64,000 nt of DNA from Phytopseudomonas punonensis (lineage in GTDB: Bacteria > Pseudomonadota > Gammaproteobacteria > Pseudomonadales > Pseudomonadaceae): positions 93,612-157,611 of the forward strand of contig NZ_FRBQ01000010.1 in the NCBI RefSeq assembly GCF_900142655.1, given 5' to 3'. The notes under the pieces were generated by a model. It was given only the letters and a program-made list of their open reading frames with translations. It was not told where the DNA came from and ran no database searches. Both the position numbers and the translations under genes were made by a program. Positions 61,366 through 64,000 of this stretch are shown here, in pieces (position 1 is the first letter of the stretch; every line of letters begins with the position of its first letter).

Positions 61366-62144
61366 ATTTCGATCTTCGACTCGACGGCCTGCGTGCGCTG
61401 GTCACCGGCGGTACCCAGGGCCTTGGCGCCGCCGTGGTGCAGACCCTGGTGTCAGCCGGCGCCCGGGTGATGGCATCGGCGCGCGACGTATCGGCAGCGC
61501 CGGTAGAGGGCGTCACTTATATCGGCGCCGACCTGACCACCGCGCAAGGCGTCACGCACCTCGCGCAGAGCGTCTTGGATCACTGGGGTGGTGTCGATAT
61601 CCTGATCAACTCGGTTGGTGGTTCGAGCGCGCCCGCTGGTGGTTTTGCCGCCCTCAGTGACGAGCACTGGCTGGCTGAGCTGAACTTGAACCTGATGCCG
61701 GCCGTGCGCCTGGACCGCGCGCTGTTGCCGTCCATGCTGGCCCAGGGCGCGGGCGTCATCCTGCATGTGAGCTCGATCCAGCGCATGATGCCGTTGCCCG
61801 AATCCACCACAGCCTATGCAGCCGCCAAGGCAGCGCTCACCAACTACAGCAAGTCCCTGGCCCGGGAAGTGACACCCAAGGGCGTGCGCGTGCTGAGCGT
61901 CGCACCCGGCTGGATAGAGACCGAGGCGTCCATAGCCTTTGCCGGGCGCCTGGCTGAACAGACGGGTACCGACTACCAGGGTGCCAGGCAGATCGTCATG
62001 GACGCCCTAGGCGGCATCCCGCTGGGCAGACCCGCGACGCCTCAGGAGGTAGCCGACCTGATCGTCTTTCTGGCATCGCCGCGGGCCACCTCGGTTTCCG
62101 GCTCCGAGCACCGGATCGACGGCGGCACCGTCCCTACGCTGTAA
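61362..62144 (+). CDS. Short-chain dehydrogenase/reductase
   Basis: A 260-residue SDR oxidoreductase. The cofactor loop is TGGTQGLG (about 16-23), the catalytic Ser lies in HVSSIQRMM, and Tyr-Lys in YAAAKAAL. The C-terminal LIVFLASPRATSVSGSEHRIDGGT is typical of classical SDRs. Its start overlaps the SnoaL stop. Together with the divergent LysR, the pair looks like a small inducible detoxification or catabolic module. Confidence 0.92.
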   Translation: MNFDLRLDGLRALVTGGTQGLGAAVVQTLVSAGARVMASARDVSAAPVEGVTYIGADLTTAQGVTHLAQSVLDHWGGVDILINSVGGSSAPAGGFAALSDEHWLAELNLNLMPAVRLDRALLPSMLAQGAGVILHVSSIQRMMPLPESTTAYAAAKAALTNYSKSLAREVTPKGVRVLSVAPGWIETEASIAFAGRLAEQTGTDYQGARQIVMDALGGIPLGRPATPQEVADLIVFLASPRATSVSGSEHRIDGGTVPTL

Positions 62145-62515
62145 CCGGCAGCGCAACGGCGAGTCCCGAGGCCCGCCGTTGCGCCTTTCTGTCTAAAGGC
62201 GACGCAGGCGAAAAGAACGCCTGATCGCCGACAGCCTGCCGTTGTGGTCGTCCATTCTCAAAGCAGTCACTGACACTCAGCCGTTTGTGGGAGAGCGCCA
62301 TGCGCGCGAAATCTTCCTCACGCGGAGAAGTAGCGCCGGGTGGCTGTGTATGGGGGGGCTCGCTGGATTATCGAAAATCAATCGTCTGTATGCGCTATCG
62401 CAAGGCATCTGATGAACTACTCGAAGCTCACCGGGCTCAGATGAGCGATTCGTCGGCATTCGTTCCCCATCTTCGTGGAAACGCTGTCTCGCTTAGCTAG
62501 TACAGAGGACTCAGC
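62145..62515. other. Intergenic region with a REP element
   Basis: About 370 bp with no credible gene. A REP core variant GTGGGAGAGCGCCATGCGCG lies at 62286-62305. The acyltransferase ribosome site (AGAGGA) is at the right end. Confidence 0.6.
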
Positions 62516-63577
62516 ATGACCAAGACCACGCCTGAAAAGGATCTGCGAATAGAGACCATTCGCGGACTGGCGCTGTTTCTGATGGTAGCGGGCCATGTCA
62601 TCGGTAGTTCGTCTGACCTGGGCATGAAGGTGCCGGACGACTCCGTGCTGCGCTACCTCTATGAATCCCTCGTTTACATTCGCATGCCGCTGTTCACCGC
62701 CATCTCCGGCTATGTGTATGCGCTGCGTCCGTTGCACGCCAGCAGTGACCTGTCGCGCTTCTACGAGGGCAAATTCAAACGCATCGGCATACCGCTGCTG
62801 ACGGTCTCGACGCTGTTCTTCGTCTTGCAGATGGTCGTACCCAACACCAATGACAAGCCGCAGCTGAGCGACATTTTCAGCATCTACTTCTTCAGCTATG
62901 CGCACTTCTGGTTCTTGCAGGCAATCTTCTGCATCTTCGTGGTGATCTCGCTGCTGGAGAAAGCAGGCCTGCTGCTTAGCCTGCGCAACTATGGCCTGGT
63001 GTTCGCGGCGGCCCTGGCGGCGTCCTTCGCGTCGGAGGGTTTTCCGAACCTGTTCAGCCTCGACCGGGCGGTGGAGCTGTTTCCCTTCTTCCTGCTGGGC
63101 CTGGGGCTTTATCGCTTCAGCGCGCAACTGATCACCCGCAGCAGCGTCATAACCATGGCTGCGGCGCTGGTGATTTTGGTCGGCATCGACCAGGCCTATC
63201 TGTTCGCGCTGCTCGACCTCGACGACGCCAACCTAGCCCTGGTCGGCACCGCCCTGGGCCTGGCCGCCATCAGCCTGTTGATCGCCCGGCGCTTCTACTG
63301 CATGCCGCTGGCCTGGCTGGGTTACTTCTCCTTCGAGATCTACCTGTTCCACGTCTTCGGCACGGCGGGGGCGCGCATCGTGCTGAACAAACTGCAGGTC
63401 GAGGAGCAGTGGCTGGTCTTCACCGTCAGCATGGCGCTGGGACTGCTGCTGCCGGTGGCGTTCAAACTGGTGCTGGAGCGTATCGGCCCGCTGCATTTTC
63501 TCGGCGTGGCGTTCTTCGGCGCCAAGACGCGAGTCAACCGCACCACCGCGCCGCTACAGGAGAAGGCCACGGCCTGA
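62516..63577 (+). CDS. Acyltransferase family 3 membrane protein
   Basis: A 353-residue integral membrane O-acyltransferase (OafA/OPG-type). The family opening RIETIRGLALFLMVAGHVIGSS holds the catalytic-type histidine, and RMPLFTAISGYVYALRPL and about ten membrane segments follow. Such enzymes acetylate or acylate lipopolysaccharide O-antigen, glucans or other surface sugars. No sugar genes are next to it, so its target is unknown. The ATG at 62516 has AGAGGA upstream. It ends at a strong terminator. Confidence 0.9.
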   Translation: MTKTTPEKDLRIETIRGLALFLMVAGHVIGSSSDLGMKVPDDSVLRYLYESLVYIRMPLFTAISGYVYALRPLHASSDLSRFYEGKFKRIGIPLLTVSTLFFVLQMVVPNTNDKPQLSDIFSIYFFSYAHFWFLQAIFCIFVVISLLEKAGLLLSLRNYGLVFAAALAASFASEGFPNLFSLDRAVELFPFFLLGLGLYRFSAQLITRSSVITMAAALVILVGIDQAYLFALLDLDDANLALVGTALGLAAISLLIARRFYCMPLAWLGYFSFEIYLFHVFGTAGARIVLNKLQVEEQWLVFTVSMALGLLLPVAFKLVLERIGPLHFLGVAFFGAKTRVNRTTAPLQEKATA

Positions 63578-63590
63578 TTCGGGCAGCCAT

Positions 63591-63620
63591 AAAAAAACCA
63601 CGCCAAGCGTGGTTTTTTTA
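63591..63620. terminator. Bidirectional terminator
   Basis: AAAAAAACCACGC and GCGTGGTTTTTTT form a hairpin with A- and T-runs on both sides, serving the acyltransferase gene and the convergent truncated gene. Confidence 0.93.
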
Positions 63621-63638
63621 TTCAGGGTCTTGAAGTGC

Positions 63639-63906
63639 TCAGTCGAAAACGAAGCGGCCACTAAAGACCTGCTGACCGTTCAGCGTTACCGAACACTGCC
63701 TGGCGGTTTCGACTGGCATAACCTTGCCGAGCAGAGGCATCAAACCTTTGTAGAAGACCTTGTCGCAGGCTTCCGTTTTCTCGAATGCGCTGGCATTGCC
63801 TTTGGTGTCCGCCGTGATCGCACAACCTTGCATCAGTTCGGGAGAGAGCTTGTCGAGCGCGACGTTCTCTTCCGAGCCGCTGGATTGCAATTCGATAAGC
63901 TCATTG
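63639..63906 (-). pseudogene. Hypothetical gene, 5' part removed by an IS insertion
   Basis: The open frame reads HNELIELQSSGSEENVALDK and on to VFSGRFVFD at its stop (63639), with four cysteines in pairs likely (GCAIT, EACDK, RQCSV). It has no start, signal peptide or ribosome site because the sequence turns into an IS3-type end at about 63907. The remaining part looks like the C-terminal two thirds of a small exported protein. The family is not recognised. Confidence 0.65.
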
Positions 63907-64000
63907 TGTAGTGGTCAACCCATCCCGGACAGTGGGTTAAGTTTTTCTTCGGCCACCGCAGGTGGCAGTCCGTCGTTGTACTGATGCGGCCTGATCCAGT
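63907..64000 (-). mobile_element. End of an IS3-family insertion sequence
   Basis: The left tip is TGTAGTGGTCAACCCATCCC, which starts TGT as IS3-family ends do. Just inside it is the 3' end of an IS3-type transposase. The other end is outside the window. Confidence 0.7.
63915..64000 (-). CDS. IS3-family transposase OrfB, C-terminal end
   Basis: The minus strand reads WIRPHQYNDGLPPAVAEEKL then NPLSGMG and stop. RPHQYN-GLPPA is the conserved tail of IS3-family DDE transposases. Only the last 28 codons are in the window. Confidence 0.85.
   Translation of the reverse strand, partial: WIRPHQYNDGLPPAVAEEKLNPLSGMG

Overview
This window is high-GC, gene-dense DNA from a Pseudomonas chromosome. The genus call rests on several gene blocks in their usual Pseudomonas arrangement: ispH behind fkpB; mpl-ubiX; trpS-zapE; rplM-rpsI-petABC-sspA-sspB; a complete braC/livK-type branched-chain amino acid operon; azurin; and a bauRABC beta-alanine cluster. 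Pseudomonas-type REP palindromes (core GTGGGAGCGGGCCATGCCCGCGA) are scattered between genes. No rRNA, tRNA or CRISPR array was seen.

Layout. 1-7.7 kb: isoprenoid (ispH), pyrophosphatase (ppa), murein recycling (mpl) and prenyl-FMN (ubiX) genes, with a PAS-GGDEF cyclase, a dienelactone hydrolase, an MtfA-like peptidase and a GNAT enzyme. 8-11.9 kb: a run of oxidoreductase and small genes on the minus strand, then a small lipoprotein gene. 12.1-16.4 kb: bauR, divergent from bauABC. 16.5-19.05 kb: an AT-rich accessory insert carrying one gene, an AIPR-family protein with an N-terminal PD-(D/E)xK-like nuclease motif. It lies beside the frameshifted stump of a NYN-domain gene. 19.2-25.7 kb: a metallo-beta-lactamase-fold protein and the liv/bra operon. 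25.7-27.0 kb: a 23-codon ORF, azurin and a gene-free stretch with several DnaA-box sequences. 27.0-35 kb: a desT-like regulator, yhcB, trpS, zapE, a GlxA-type regulator, endonuclease V and a Tas-like reductase. 35.1-40.3 kb: ribosomal proteins L13/S9, the cytochrome bc1 complex and stringent starvation proteins. 40.4-42.3 kb: BON and CsbD stress proteins behind a near-consensus sigma-54 promoter, then an unrecognised coiled-coil protein. 42.3-47.9 kb: a PLP dehydratase divergent from a MocR regulator, AMP nucleosidase and an HD-GYP phosphodiesterase. 47.9-52.7 kb: a minus-strand operon of GntR regulator, polar amino acid ABC transporter and gamma-glutamyltransferase. 53.1-55.2 kb: an MFS transporter and trmK. 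55.2-59.9 kb: a peptide/nickel-type ABC importer with a fused double ATPase and a Zur-box-like sequence in its promoter. 60-63.6 kb: LysR divergent from a SnoaL/SDR pair, then an acyltransferase. 63.6-64 kb: a gene cut by the end of an IS3-family element.

How the parts relate. Most modules are core metabolism. The accessory signals are the AIPR defence-type gene at the broken NYN locus; two copies of a 140-170 bp MITE-like repeat with terminal inverted repeats and 3-bp flanking direct repeats (4.6 and 32.8 kb); two composite REP-plus-hairpin units (7.8 and 11.9 kb); and the IS3 insertion at the right edge. The best candidates for undescribed biology are the stand-alone nuclease-AIPR gene, the gamma-glutamyl-compound import/cleavage operon, the possibly zinc-regulated fused-ATPase importer, and the sigma-54/IHF control of the BON-CsbD stress module.
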